Shown: positions 17,074-26,417 of the stretch, in pieces | How the letters are laid out: each line of letters opens with the position of its first letter | Numbering within the stretch: position 1 is the first letter of the stretch | The notes under the pieces: generated by a model | Told to the model about the DNA's origin: nothing | Seen by the model: only the letters and a program-made list of their open reading frames with translations | Database searches by the model: none | Program-made: the position numbers and the translations under genes | NCBI RefSeq assembly: GCF_009695585.1 | Contig: NZ_VUNR01000015.1 | Coordinates: 1-63,316 of the forward strand | Direction: 5' to 3' | Source: Anaerovibrio slackiae | Lineage (GTDB): Bacteria; Bacillota; Negativicutes; Selenomonadales; Selenomonadaceae | DNA: 63,316 nucleotides

Positions 17074-18996
17074 TTACTTCACCAACTTTTTCCTGTTTTT
17101 CTGACTTTGCTGTTTCTGCTGATTTCCAGCTTTACTATTTCTTTTAGCCTTATGAGCATTATTATGGTTATTAGGTAGGTTTCTGCCAGCAGGTGACTTG
17201 CCAGATTTTTGTTCCGGCCGTATCAGGCATTTTGCCCCGTAGCCGATCAGATCACGCCTGCCCGCCTTTTCCAGTGCCCTGCGCACCAGCTCATAATTCT
17301 TCGGCAGCCAGAACTGCATCAGGGCACGCTGCATGGCTTTTTCCTCAGGGGACTTTGCCGAATAAACCTGCTGCCCGGTAAGGGGATTCAGCCCAGTGTA
17401 CCACATGCAGGTGGACAGGGTGCCAGGGGTAGGGATAAAATCCTGCACCTGCTCCGGATGATAGCCCATCTCCTTGATAAACTCCGCCAGCTCAATGGCA
17501 TCCTCCAGCTGGCTGCCGGGATGGCTGGACATGAAGTACGGCACCAGGTACTGCTTCTTGCCCAGCTGCTTGTTCATCCTGGTAAATTTTTCCACGAAGC
17601 GCCGGTACACTTTGCTGCCGGACTTGCCCATAAGCCTGGTTACCCTGTCCGAAATATGCTCCGGAGCTATTTTCAGCTGGCCGCTGATATGATGCTCACA
17701 CAGCTCCCGGAGAAAATCGTCCTTGGCCAGCATGAGATAGTCGAAGCGGATGCCGGAACGGATAAAGACCTTCTTGACCTTTGGCAGCTGCCGGAGCTTT
17801 CGCAAGAGCTCCAGATAGCCGGCATGGCTTGCCGTCAGGTTCTTGCAGGTATCAGGTGACAGGCACTGCTTGCCGTGGCAGGTGCCCCGCTTTAGCTGCG
17901 CATCACAGGAAGTACGGTGGAAATTTGCCGTAGGCCCCCCCACGTCATGAATATAGCCCTTAAAATCAGGCTGCTCCGTCATAATTTTGGCCTCCCGCAA
18001 GATGGAAGCATCGCTCCGAGGCTGGATAATCCGCCCCTGATGGGAAATAATGGCACAGAAATTGCAGCCACCAAAGCAGCCCCGATGGGCGGTAATGCTG
18101 AATTTCACTTCCTCAATGGCAGGGACGCCCCCTGCCTTGTCATACATGGGATGCCAGGTGCGCATATACGGCAGGTCATAAATCTCGTCCATTTCCTCTG
18201 TGGAAAGGGGCATGGCAGGAGGATTCTGAACAATGCACCAGCTGCCATTCTGCTGTGCCAGCCGCTTGCCGCGAAAAGCGTCCTGCTCAAGATACTCTGT
18301 CCGAAAGGCTTCCGCAAAGGCAGCCTTGCTTTTCCTCACCTGCTCAAAGCTGGCAATGGCCTCGTAATCCCATATATAGTCAAAATCGGGCACCCGAAAA
18401 CAGGTCCCCTGCACATCCTGAATATTCTGTATTTCTACGCCCTGATGAAGCTGGGCGGCAATCTCTATCAGCTGGTGCTCCCCCATGCCGTAGACAAGCA
18501 GATCCGCATCACACTCAGCCAGAATGGACGGGCGCACCTCATCTGCCCAGTAATCATAATGGGCAAACCGCCGGAGGCTTGCCTCTATGCCACCGATAAT
18601 AATCGGCACGTCCTTTCCCCAGCATTCCCGAAGCCTCCTGGCATAGGTCAGAACAGCTCTTTCCGGCCGGAAGCCTGCCTTGCCACCCGGCGAATAGGAA
18701 TCATCGTGCCGCAGCCTCTTGGCAGCAGTATAACGGCTTAACTGGGAATCCAGATTGCCGCTGGACACAAGAAAACCCAGCCGTGGCTTGCCCAGGCTGG
18801 TGAAATCCTTGGTGCTGTGCCAATCAGGCTGGGGAATAATCCCCACCCTGTAGCCATGCTTTTCCAGCAAGCGGCACAAAATCGCCGGACCGAAGCTGGG
18901 ATGATCCACATAGGCATCGCCGGACACAAAAATAAAATCCAGCTGCTGCCAGCCCCGTTCCTCCATATCTTTCCTTGTTACAGGCAGAAAACTCAT
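17074..18996 (-). CDS. YgiQ-family radical SAM protein
   Basis: 640-residue radical SAM protein of the YgiQ family (UPF0313). The family N-terminal domain includes [23 protein letters not shown]. The cluster motif is [10 protein letters not shown] near residue 314, and [14 protein letters not shown] and the DUF3362 region (about 500-600, [19 protein letters not shown]) follow. The last about 45 residues are Lys/Asn/Gln-rich and disordered. Reaction unknown. nrdR follows with no gap, so they are one transcription unit. Confidence 0.9.
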   Translation of the reverse strand: MSFLPVTRKDMEERGWQQLDFIFVSGDAYVDHPSFGPAILCRLLEKHGYRVGIIPQPDWHSTKDFTSLGKPRLGFLVSSGNLDSQLSRYTAAKRLRHDDSYSPGGKAGFRPERAVLTYARRLRECWGKDVPIIIGGIEASLRRFAHYDYWADEVRPSILAECDADLLVYGMGEHQLIEIAAQLHQGVEIQNIQDVQGTCFRVPDFDYIWDYEAIASFEQVRKSKAAFAEAFRTEYLEQDAFRGKRLAQQNGSWCIVQNPPAMPLSTEEMDEIYDLPYMRTWHPMYDKAGGVPAIEEVKFSITAHRGCFGGCNFCAIISHQGRIIQPRSDASILREAKIMTEQPDFKGYIHDVGGPTANFHRTSCDAQLKRGTCHGKQCLSPDTCKNLTASHAGYLELLRKLRQLPKVKKVFIRSGIRFDYLMLAKDDFLRELCEHHISGQLKIAPEHISDRVTRLMGKSGSKVYRRFVEKFTRMNKQLGKKQYLVPYFMSSHPGSQLEDAIELAEFIKEMGYHPEQVQDFIPTPGTLSTCMWYTGLNPLTGQQVYSAKSPEEKAMQRALMQFWLPKNYELVRRALEKAGRRDLIGYGAKCLIRPEQKSGKSPAGRNLPNNHNNAHKAKRNSKAGNQQKQQSQKNRKKLVK

Positions 18997-19026
18997 ATAA
19001 ACTCCTTGCCGCTCATCCTAATTTTA

Positions 19027-20106
19027 TCACTGGGCAGCAGCGGCCGGCTGTCCCTGTTCAGCTGCCGGAGCCGGTGCCGGTGGCTCGGATGCAGGAGCCT
19101 CAGGCTGTGCTGCCTCTGCCGGTGCAGCCGGTGCAGCCGGCTCAGCCGGAGCAGGCTCGCTGTAGCTTTCCTGATAATAGCTCTGCTCCGCAGCCCCAGC
19201 CTGTCCGCCAGCCGCCTGTCCTGCATTGCCGTCTGCAGCATTCGCCCCGGCCTGCGGTACAGCTGCTTCCTTGACAAAGGTGCGGTCAGCAATCTGCCCT
19301 ATCTCGCCCAGGGTGCCCATATCCTTTCCGTTGAAGGTTATCTGGATGCCCCCGGCATTACCGGCACGGATTTCCACGCTTTCCTTGCCCTTCCAGGACA
19401 TTTCCTTGCCCTTTTCCACCGTGCCCTCAAAGGCATTCTGGCCGTCTACCTTGACGGAAATCCAGCAATTTTCCAGCATTTTTGCAGAAACCTCAGCCCC
19501 CTCATAGACCTTTACAGGTGCAGCAGGTTCCTGCTTCACCGGCTGCTCCTGCTTTACAGCAGGCTTTGGCTTGGCAGCAGGATCTGTACCTTCATCCATA
19601 AAAGCAACATACACGCCGCCAAGGAAAACCAGCATCACGCCCAGCAAAATCATGAATTTCTTGGAACCGCTCTTTTCCTCCCGCTCAAGGCTGTGGCGGT
19701 ACTCATCACCTGCGGCAAACAGGCTGGTCTTCGCCTGAGGCCTGCTGTAGCCGGTACTGCTGCTGGTTTCAGCCCTTGCAGCAGGCTTCTCAGCACCTTT
19801 ATTCCTGCCAAAGAAAGACTTCTTCGGCTCACTGGCTTCATCTTCCCTCGGCATATCGGCTGGCTGTACCACCTTGACAATATTGCGCTCGGAGTCGTAC
19901 TGCTCCAGCAGGGCATCACCATCTATCTGCAGGAACTTGGAATAATTCCTGATAAAGCCCTTTGCATATACATCACCGGGAAGCGCATCATAATCGCCCT
20001 TTTCGATGGCTTCCAGGTATACATCTCGAATACTGGTCTCCCCTGCTACGTCAGCAATGCTCAGCCCTTGCTTTTCACGTTCGCGACGAAGAATCTCCCC
20101 AACCAT
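19027..20106 (-). CDS. RodZ-like helix-turn-helix membrane protein
   Basis: N-terminal Xre/RodZ-type HTH at residues 1-70 (GEILRREREKQGLSIADVAGETSIRDVYLEAIEKGDY), a charged linker, one membrane segment (KFMILLGVMLVFLGGVYVAF, about 150), then an extracytoplasmic DUF4115-type beta domain (about 180-260). The last 100 residues are Ala/Pro/Glu/Gln low complexity with no clear fold. RodZ links MreB to the cell wall machinery in rods; domain order fits, function is inferred. It has its own promoter. Confidence 0.82.
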   Translation of the reverse strand: MVGEILRREREKQGLSIADVAGETSIRDVYLEAIEKGDYDALPGDVYAKGFIRNYSKFLQIDGDALLEQYDSERNIVKVVQPADMPREDEASEPKKSFFGRNKGAEKPAARAETSSSTGYSRPQAKTSLFAAGDEYRHSLEREEKSGSKKFMILLGVMLVFLGGVYVAFMDEGTDPAAKPKPAVKQEQPVKQEPAAPVKVYEGAEVSAKMLENCWISVKVDGQNAFEGTVEKGKEMSWKGKESVEIRAGNAGGIQITFNGKDMGTLGEIGQIADRTFVKEAAVPQAGANAADGNAGQAAGGQAGAAEQSYYQESYSEPAPAEPAAPAAPAEAAQPEAPASEPPAPAPAAEQGQPAAAAQ

Positions 20107-20186
20107 AATCCGAACCTCCTAAAACTGCAGCATGTCACGGAAAACAATACTGCCCTTATTAATCATATTAATCTAACTACCATCTT

Positions 20187-20214
20187 ATTATAACATGTAA
20201 ATTTTGCAATACAA
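20187..20214 (-). promoter_or_regulatory. Promoter of the rodZ-like gene
   Basis: Minus strand: TTGTAT (20209-20214), 16-nt spacer, perfect TATAAT (20187-20192) with an upstream TGT giving an extended -10. It lies in the 123-nt gap after the Rrf2 gene, about 80 nt before the ATG. Confidence 0.6.
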
Positions 20215-20229
20215 TAGCCTGGCACAGGT

Positions 20230-20652
20230 CTATTTTCCCGGTTTTTGGCAAAGCTCCGCCAAAGTGATGGAATTCAGCACCTCATTTATCCTGGTGCCGA
20301 TTCTCTCCCAAACTCCCCGGCGGCTGCACCCGGCAGCCTTCTGGCAGACAAAGGGCTCATCACCATCCATCAGCATGCAGTCAGCGAAAGCAATAGGCCC
20401 TTCCATGGCTACAATAATCTCACCAATGGTAATTTCCTCAGGCTTTTTCGCCAGCATGTAGCCCCCCTGGGCTCCCCGGATACTCTTGATAAAGCCCGCC
20501 TTGCGCAGGGTTCCCATCAGCTGTTCCAGATAATTCTCAGAAATTTCCTGCCTTTCAGCAATGGATTTAAGTGCCACAGGACCTGTGCCGTACTCATTTG
20601 CCAGGTCATGCAGAGCCAATACGCCATATCTTCCTCGTTGAGACAGCTTCAT
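20230..20652 (-). CDS. Rrf2-family transcriptional regulator
   Basis: 140-residue winged-helix regulator: MKLSQRGRYGVLALHDLA, then ISENYLEQLMGTLRKAGFIKSIRGAQGGYMLAK, the canonical Rrf2 recognition region and wing. Cysteines 92, 103 and 109 lie where IscR-type proteins bind an iron-sulfur cluster, but the spacing differs (C-X10-C-X5-C), so cluster binding is only suggested. CymR, the cysteine regulator of Bacillus, lacks these cysteines. No isc/suf genes are adjacent. Targets unknown. Confidence 0.88.
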   Translation of the reverse strand: MKLSQRGRYGVLALHDLANEYGTGPVALKSIAERQEISENYLEQLMGTLRKAGFIKSIRGAQGGYMLAKKPEEITIGEIIVAMEGPIAFADCMLMDGDEPFVCQKAAGCSRRGVWERIGTRINEVLNSITLAELCQKPGK

Positions 20653-20698
20653 ACTGTTACACCTCTTTTTAGTGAATTACTTGTTACAGAATTGCCTT

Positions 20699-22027
20699 TT
20701 AGAACTGAATCAAGCGGAATTCCTTAATCAGCTGGATGAGGATAGCCGCCGTCCTGTCCACCCCATAGCGATTGGACTTGACAGTTATATCGTAATTTTC
20801 GCTGTTGCCCCATTCCATAGCGGAAAACTGCTGGCAGTGGTTTTTCCTGTCATTGGCAAACTCGCGGATTTTTTCCTGGGCCTCCTCAAGAGGGATTGCT
20901 TCCTTGCGCATGACACGCTGGATACGCTCCGGCTCATCTGCCGTAATAAAAATATGCAGGGAATTTTTGTGGTTTTGCAGAACATAGTTTGCCAGCCTGC
21001 CCACGATAACGCAGGAGTCCTTGGCAGCAATTTCCTGAATGACCTGCGCTTCCAGGCGGAAAATCTGCTCCGGCAGCGGCACCTCGCTCTCAGGGAAGGA
21101 TCCGGCATACCAGTCAAACAGGGTATAAAGTGCCGTGCTGGAAATCTTTTCCTCATGCTTATGCAGGTATTCAGCGGCAAAATCGCTGCGCTCGGCAGCC
21201 ATCTTGATGATCTCCGTATCATAGTAGGGCAAATCCAGCTCATGGGCAATCCGCCTGGCAATCGTCCTGCCGCCGCTGCCGTACTCATGGGAAACGGTCA
21301 GCACAAAATGCGCCTCCGACACCTCCGGCATAGCCTGCCGTTCCCTCTCCTTCTGGATGCGGTTTTCCGGCAGCAGAAGATATGTCAGTGACTTCAGCTG
21401 ATTGGTGAACAGGCGGATTTCCGTGCCGCAGAGAAAGGCCGTAATCAGGGTTCCCTCCCGGACGGCTTTCAGCTCTCCCACAAAAATCAGGCAGAGGACA
21501 GTGGCAAAGGTAGTCATGCACAGGTCAGAAACCACCCGGACGCTGGTATACCGCCTGCCTATCCTCTCCGCCAGTATCTGCAAAAAGGAATCCATGGGCA
21601 GCAGCGTCACCCGGGAAATAATGCCGAAATAAGTGCCAAAGGCCATGATGCTGCACCCGGCCAGCAGCATGCCTATCTTGGCGTAGTAGCTTTCCAGCAC
21701 CAGAGGTGCCATGCATTCCAGGGACAGGTCAATAAAATAACCGAAAACCACCGTCATGCCGCATTGCAGCACCAGCATTCTCTTGTCCAGCCCCTTTTTC
21801 AGCACCGGCTGGATAAATATCATCAGCAAATTCATGATGGCTGTCCAGCAGCCAACCGTCACCGACGGGATAATCAAGGCAAAGGTATAGGGCAGCGAAG
21901 AAATAGGCGATACGCCCAGCGATGATTTAATCAAGCATGCCACACCAAAGCCCATAAACACCAAGCCCAGTGCAAAGACCAGGAAGCGCCTGGCCAATTC
22001 TGAAGGCGATTGTTTAATTTCTTTCAT
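20699..22027 (-). CDS. YczE-like membrane domain fused to cytidylate kinase-like domain
   Basis: 442 residues. The first about 215 form a YczE/YitT-type membrane domain with five to six segments (FLVFALGLVFMGFGVACLIKSSLGVSPISSLPYTF). After a linker, residues about 240-435 form a cytidylate-kinase-like P-loop domain: LTVSHEYGSGGRTIARRIAHELDLPYYDTEII, the CVIVGRLANYVL string, and VMRKEAIPLEEAQEKIREFANDRKNH. The latter resembles the stand-alone Cytidylate_kinase-2 family (PF13189). No substrate is known. The fusion links a membrane protein to a nucleotide kinase fold. The frame is unbroken across the joint. Confidence 0.82.
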   Translation of the reverse strand: MKEIKQSPSELARRFLVFALGLVFMGFGVACLIKSSLGVSPISSLPYTFALIIPSVTVGCWTAIMNLLMIFIQPVLKKGLDKRMLVLQCGMTVVFGYFIDLSLECMAPLVLESYYAKIGMLLAGCSIMAFGTYFGIISRVTLLPMDSFLQILAERIGRRYTSVRVVSDLCMTTFATVLCLIFVGELKAVREGTLITAFLCGTEIRLFTNQLKSLTYLLLPENRIQKERERQAMPEVSEAHFVLTVSHEYGSGGRTIARRIAHELDLPYYDTEIIKMAAERSDFAAEYLHKHEEKISSTALYTLFDWYAGSFPESEVPLPEQIFRLEAQVIQEIAAKDSCVIVGRLANYVLQNHKNSLHIFITADEPERIQRVMRKEAIPLEEAQEKIREFANDRKNHCQQFSAMEWGNSENYDITVKSNRYGVDRTAAILIQLIKEFRLIQF

Positions 22028-22041
22028 CCAAAAGCCACCTC

Positions 22042-22092
22042 AAAAATCGAAAGCCCGCAAGACCGCACCATCTGTGCAGCTATTTGCGGGCT
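22042..22092 (-). terminator. Likely terminator after pnp
   Basis: Minus strand: AGCCCGCAA pairs with TTGCGGGCT (22052-22060 with 22083-22092), then TTCGATTTTT. The U-tract is interrupted, so termination may be partial, leaving read-through to the YczE-kinase gene 15-25 nt further on. Confidence 0.55.
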
Positions 22093-22150
22093 CCAAAATC
22101 ATATTATTATGTTACGCAGTCATCAGCGGATTTACCAGCCCATTAAACTA

Positions 22151-24220
22151 TCAGAGCAGAACCTTGTGGGATACGTTGACACGCCCCTTCTGGTCAATCT
22201 CAGTAACCTTTACCTCCAGCTCATCGCCTACGTTCACATAGTCCTCAACCTTTTCCACGCGCTTCTTGTCCAGCTGGGAAATATGGCAGAGTCCCTCACG
22301 GCCAGGCAGCAGCTCCACGAAAGCGCCAAATGCCATCAGGCGTGTAACCTTGCCCTTGTAAATCTGGCCTACCTCTACTTCGCGGACAATCTCCTCGATG
22401 GCAGCCACGGCAGCAGCGGATGCCTCCACGCTGGTAGCGGAAATGCGTACAGTGCCATCATCGTCAATATCAATCTGTACGCCGCAGTCATCAATAATCT
22501 TCTTGATGACCTTGCCGCCAGGCCCGATAACCTCGCGGATCTTATCAGGCTTAATCTGCATGGTGGTAACTCTCGGTGCATACTTACTGAGCTCTGCATT
22601 CGGCTCGCTGATGCACTCCAGCATCTTGCCCAGGATAAATGCACGGCCGCGCTTTGCCTGCTCCAGGGCGGACGCCAGTATCTCACGGGAAATACCCTTG
22701 ATCTTGATATCCATCTGAATAGCGGTAACACCCTCGGTGGTACCTGCTACCTTGAAGTCCATATCACCCAGGGCATCCTCCATGCCCTGAATATCAGTCA
22801 GGATGGTGTAGTCATCCCCATCCTTAACCAGGCCCATAGCCACGCCGGATACAGGACGCTTGATAGGCACGCCTGCATGCATCAGGGAAAGGGTGCTGCC
22901 GCATACGGAACCCATGGAGCTGGAACCGTTGGACTCAAGCACCTCGGAAACCATGCGGATGGTATAAGGGAATTCCTCAGTAGACGGAATAACCGGCACC
23001 AGCGCACGTTCAGCCAGGGCGCCATGACCGATTTCGCGGCGTCCCGGGCCACGTACAGGACGAGCCTCACCTACGGAATAGCCAGGGAAGTTGTACTGAT
23101 GGATGTAGTGCTTGCTGGTCTCAACGCCCAGGCCGTCCAGCACCTGTTCATCACCCAAAGAACCCAGGGTGGTAATGGTCAGAATCTGAGTCTGGCCACG
23201 GGTAAACAGGCCGGAGCCATGAGTCCTCGGCAGCAGGCCAACCTCACAGCTGATAGGACGCACTTCCTCCACCTCACGGCCGTCAGGACGGATTTTCTCC
23301 TTGGTAATCATGCGGCGGACGATTTCCTTGACAATCTTGTGCAGCATATAAGGAATTTCCTTGACTGCATCAGGATAAATCTCCAGGAAATGCTCCAATG
23401 CCTCTGCCTTGACAGCAGCAATATGCTCGTCACGGGCCAGCTTGTCAGGATTTCTCACTGCCTCATCCAGCTTGGCAGTAGCGTATTCGCGGATGGCCTG
23501 CTCCATTTCCTCAGGCACAGCGAACAGCTTAACCTCGCGCTTTTCCTTGCCTACAGCCTTCTGCATCTCATCCTGGAAGGCAACGATTTTCTTGATTTCC
23601 TCATGCCCAAAGAGAATAGCCTCAAGGATAACCTCCTCAGGCAGCTCATTGGCACCAGCCTCAACCATCATTACCGCATCACGGGAACCGGCAATGGTCA
23701 GGTTCAGGTCGGAAGCCTCACGCTGCTCCACGGTAGGGTTGATGACAAACTCGCCATCAATGCGGCCTACCCGGACACCGGCTATCGGGCCCAGGAAAGG
23801 AATATCGGAAATAGTCAGGGCGCAGGAAGCACCAATCATGGCTGCAATCTCAGGTGCATTGTCGTGCTCTACGGAAAGGACAGTAGCCACAATCTGCACA
23901 TCGTTTCTATAGCCCTCAGGGAACAGAGGACGGATAGGGCGGTCAATCAGGCGGCTGCACAGAATAGCAGACTCGCCAGGACGTCCCTCTCTCTTTATAA
24001 AACCGCCCGGAATCTTGCCGACAGCGTACATCTTCTCCTCATAGTCAACAGTCAGAGGGAAGAAGTCAACGCCCTCGCGCGGCTCCTCAGAAGCGGTAGC
24101 AGTAACCAAAACAACGGTCTCACCATAACGAACCAAAGCAGCACCATTGGCCTGCTTTGCCATCTTGCCGGTCTCAACGGTAAACGTCCTGCCGCCAAGC
24201 TGCATTTCAAAACTTTCCAT
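22151..24220 (-). CDS. pnp: Polyribonucleotide nucleotidyltransferase (PNPase)
   Basis: 3'-5' phosphorolytic exoribonuclease of the RNA degradosome. About 689 residues: first RNase PH-like domain (about 1-220, including [14 protein letters not shown]), helical linker, second catalytic RNase PH domain (about 300-540; [33 protein letters not shown]), KH domain (about 550-610, [22 protein letters not shown]) and S1 domain (about 620-688). ATG 24220 follows GGAGG by 10 nt. The usual upstream rpsO is absent; the gene has its own promoter. Confidence 0.97.
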   Translation of the reverse strand: MESFEMQLGGRTFTVETGKMAKQANGAALVRYGETVVLVTATASEEPREGVDFFPLTVDYEEKMYAVGKIPGGFIKREGRPGESAILCSRLIDRPIRPLFPEGYRNDVQIVATVLSVEHDNAPEIAAMIGASCALTISDIPFLGPIAGVRVGRIDGEFVINPTVEQREASDLNLTIAGSRDAVMMVEAGANELPEEVILEAILFGHEEIKKIVAFQDEMQKAVGKEKREVKLFAVPEEMEQAIREYATAKLDEAVRNPDKLARDEHIAAVKAEALEHFLEIYPDAVKEIPYMLHKIVKEIVRRMITKEKIRPDGREVEEVRPISCEVGLLPRTHGSGLFTRGQTQILTITTLGSLGDEQVLDGLGVETSKHYIHQYNFPGYSVGEARPVRGPGRREIGHGALAERALVPVIPSTEEFPYTIRMVSEVLESNGSSSMGSVCGSTLSLMHAGVPIKRPVSGVAMGLVKDGDDYTILTDIQGMEDALGDMDFKVAGTTEGVTAIQMDIKIKGISREILASALEQAKRGRAFILGKMLECISEPNAELSKYAPRVTTMQIKPDKIREVIGPGGKVIKKIIDDCGVQIDIDDDGTVRISATSVEASAAAVAAIEEIVREVEVGQIYKGKVTRLMAFGAFVELLPGREGLCHISQLDKKRVEKVEDYVNVGDELEVKVTEIDQKGRVNVSHKVLL

Positions 24221-24262
24221 CAAGTTTTTCCTCCTGTATTTTCAATCGTTTTTTGCATACTC

Positions 24263-24295
24263 TGTGATTATATCACAAAAATAGGAAAAATCATA
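24263..24295 (-). promoter_or_regulatory. pnp promoter overlapping a perfect palindrome
   Basis: Minus strand: TATAAT (24267-24272) lies inside the perfect 15-bp inverted repeat TGTGATATAATCACA (24263-24277). A weak -35 (TATGAT, 24290-24295) is 17 nt upstream. The palindrome resembles a CRP/FNR-type site (TGTGA-N-TCACA) but with 5 rather than 6 central bases. A repressor binding here would block the -10. Confidence 0.45.
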
Positions 24296-24474
24296 ATTTT
24301 TTCTGGAAAAAGTTTTCCTGCCGCTACTTTAAAATGTCATTATTTTCATGCTGTATTTATACATTATAAAACAGAACCAGATCTTTAATCGTTTTCATGA
24401 AAAATAGCAGGATAAACATTCAACATAAACATCACATCCTTTATCCCTAAAAACTTCCTAACCATAGACAAAAA

Positions 24475-24879
24475 TCAGGAAAATGTAACATTCAATTCCT
24501 TGCACAATGCGTTCTGGAGTAAGTGAGAAAAATTAATATTGCGCTCACGTGCCAGGGTATCAAGCCAGCATGGAATGGTGAGCGTCTTTTTTACAGCGTG
24601 ATTATCGGTTCTTCTAAGATACGCCACCTCATCATACTCAATCAAGGAAACGAAATCCTGCCCCTCAGTTGCTACATCAGCCGGATTTGAAGGCTCAGGA
24701 GCCTGTTCCTTATCCTCTTTCAGAGAATACAGATATATCCCCAATGCGTCCTCTGCCATTTGAATAGCTTCAGCCAAAGTGTTTCCTTCGGTTACGCAAC
24801 CCAGCAAATCAGGGAAATCAACAGAATAACCGCCATCTTCTTCCGGATGAAATACCGCTGGATAAAAAATCTTGTTCAT
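24475..24879 (-). CDS. hicB: HicB-type antitoxin
   Basis: 134 residues. The N-terminal HicB partial RNase H fold has FYPAVFHPEEDGGYSVDFPDLLGCVTEGNTLAEAIQMAEDALGIYL. The C-terminal region (about 95-134) is a ribbon-helix-helix-like DNA-binding segment (KKTLTIPCWLDTLARERNINFSHLLQNAL). HicB neutralises the HicA mRNA interferase and represses the operon. The partner hicA lies just upstream but carries a frameshift. AGGTAGG precedes the ATG by 4 nt. Confidence 0.9.
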   Translation of the reverse strand: MNKIFYPAVFHPEEDGGYSVDFPDLLGCVTEGNTLAEAIQMAEDALGIYLYSLKEDKEQAPEPSNPADVATEGQDFVSLIEYDEVAYLRRTDNHAVKKTLTIPCWLDTLARERNINFSHLLQNALCKELNVTFS

Positions 24880-24903
24880 AACCCTACCTCCTACGTAATG
24901 CCA

Positions 24904-24925
24904 GCAGGGCTCATTTGAGCCCTGC
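24904..24925 (-). repeat. Hairpin between hicA and hicB
   Basis: GCAGGGCTC and GAGCCCTGC form a perfect 9-bp stem with a 4-nt loop, covering the last codons and stop of hicA. There is no U-tract. Such a hairpin could slow the ribosome or shape the toxin/antitoxin ratio; this is inference. Confidence 0.5.
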
Positions 24926-25098
24926 CTGCTTCAAAATATTGTTATATGTACCGGGCTTCAGTTCTTCGTTGTGTAAAGGAATGACAGGCCGTCCCGGCTT
25001 GGTTGGGTGTTTCATGATGTGGTGTGAGCCTTTGATTCTATCAATAACCCACCCATCATCTTTCAATATCCTAATTAAATCTTTTGGGGCTGCTTCAT
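24911..25098 (-). pseudogene. hicA: HicA toxin gene with apparent -1 frameshift near its start
   Basis: The frame ending at TGA 24911-24913 encodes a typical HicA: KDLIRILKDDGWVIDRIKGS, HHIMKHPTKPG, then NNILKQAGLK, with the catalytic His in GSHH. This frame has no ATG. The natural start, ATG 25098 with AAGGAG 9 nt upstream, is in another frame and stops after seven codons. One extra base in the CAGCCCCAAAAG run (about 25082-25092) would join them into M-K-Q-P-Q-K-D-L-I-R. So the toxin is probably inactivated, unless the run is a sequencing error or a slippage site. Confidence 0.7.
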
Positions 25099-25187
25099 GG
25101 CACCCAACTCCTTCAGGAATACTTCAAGCCCTGCATGGTGCTTACAAAAAACAATAAGAGGAAAGTAAATTGAAAGCTGAACAACTG

Positions 25188-25494
25188 TCAAAGATGTGAT
25201 TTTGACATACATATATCACACATAACCATGATTGCATCCATATCGCCAGCTTCAGCACATTTAGCAATGTTTTGTATGACTGCTTGATTCCCACTCACAG
25301 CCATTTGTTTTAGTTGACCTTTCCCCCGGTGATTAGACACTAAACAACTTATTCTTAAAATAGCTTTATTTTCACTATTTTACGGATTGCAGAAAGCAAA
25401 ATAATATCAAAAGCAACATTTCCATCCCTTCTGCCAAAGCTACCGCCCTAGTGTCATTGCGTTCAATATTCCAAACATCTTCCCACACATACAT
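25188..25494 (-). pseudogene. Decayed gene in an otherwise empty 0.5-kb stretch
   Basis: The gap between hicA and the next gene (about 25100-25664) has no intact gene. On the minus strand a short frame from ATG 25494 (string WNIERNDTRAVALAEGM) stops at 25375. A second frame, 25379 to 25188, continues with GQLKQMAVSGNQAVIQN and ends MSKSHL. Together they look like pieces of one frameshifted gene. The first string resembles the tails of some transposase/nuclease-family proteins, which is a weak hint. A TATAAT (25493-25498) overlaps its start. Confidence 0.3.
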
Positions 25495-25664
25495 TATATC
25501 AAAAAAGACAAAAAACATCATTCACTTTGTTTCAATTTTGCCATAAAAAGAACCTACTGCCATGAGGATGTTCAAAAACTAAATGTACAGATGAATATCC
25601 GATATTGCAAATACTCGCATTACACCATCCCCTGAAATTGAAACACAAACCTATGATAGTTTTC

Positions 25665-26417
25665 TTACAAATAAATCTCCTTCAGCAACTCCACGCCCCT
25701 CTCTCTATCAAAAGGCATTCCCATCTGAAAAAGTCTTACTTCCGATTCATCTATTGCGCTGATTTCCTCAATGTATCTACGAATGCTGACTTTCACCAGT
25801 CCTTCTGATTCTACTTTTGTTCCTGATGTGACAATCTGCAGCAAGCGAAATACATCGTATTTATGCTTCCTTAAATCTTTTTCATTGACATGCTCGCCAG
25901 CTCTTTTTCTATCTAACAGGTTAATCCAAGCATACATTTTAAATGGAATCAAATGCTCTGCTCCCAAAACACCAATACCATCAGCCACTTTGCGTCCAGA
26001 CATCATAAATTCATAGAAATCATCATTCAGAAGAATTGCTGATAAACTGGAAGTATCATCATCAATATGAATCGGAATGATTCCTTCTTTTATTTCAAGA
26101 TGATATCCAGGCTTTCTTGAAAACAGCTCAATCATAGTTGGATAGCCAAATTTGCCTTCTGTGAAGCGATAAAAGTGCATATTTTCTCCGTTCTTCCAAC
26201 CGCATTTATAACCGCCTTCTTCTATGTATTCCCAAAATATAGTTGCAAATTCCGGGAAATTATCTTCCATAATCAGAATAATATCAATATCTTTTGTCGC
26301 ACGAAATGGCAAATCTGCCTCTGAGAGTAAAATATCGCAGGCAGTTCCGCCAATAATAGTGTAATAATCAGTATAATTTTTAAATTTTTCTCTAAAGGAA
26401 TCTATTCCTGGTATCAT
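25665..26417 (-). CDS. Nucleotidyltransferase, AbiEii-like putative toxin
   Basis: 250 residues. The nucleotidyltransferase signature is visible: IIGGTACDIL (G23-G24) and TKDIDIILIM (Asp43, Asp45), as in AbiEii/MenA-type enzymes, which in characterised cases inactivate tRNA or bind GTP. The C-terminal half is helical (LGAEHLIPFKMYAWINLLDRKRAG... KHKYDVFRLL), where AbiEii proteins carry catalytic Lys/Asp residues. The ATG directly follows the stop of the upstream wHTH gene with no gap, the arrangement of a toxin-antitoxin pair. Function as toxin or phage defence is inferred. Confidence 0.78.
   Translation of the reverse strand: MIPGIDSFREKFKNYTDYYTIIGGTACDILLSEADLPFRATKDIDIILIMEDNFPEFATIFWEYIEEGGYKCGWKNGENMHFYRFTEGKFGYPTMIELFSRKPGYHLEIKEGIIPIHIDDDTSSLSAILLNDDFYEFMMSGRKVADGIGVLGAEHLIPFKMYAWINLLDRKRAGEHVNEKDLRKHKYDVFRLLQIVTSGTKVESEGLVKVSIRRYIEEISAIDESEVRLFQMGMPFDRERGVELLKEIYL

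Noticed and set aside
22010-24388. Long plus-strand frame of 792 codons
   Set aside because: It is antisense to pnp, whose minus-strand product is a complete PNPase; the plus product has no recognisable motif.
24224-25664. tRNA or small RNA gene in the gaps around hicAB
   Set aside because: No cloverleaf, CCA end or GTTCGA-type loop was seen; the sequence is better explained by hicA, a promoter and decayed coding pieces.
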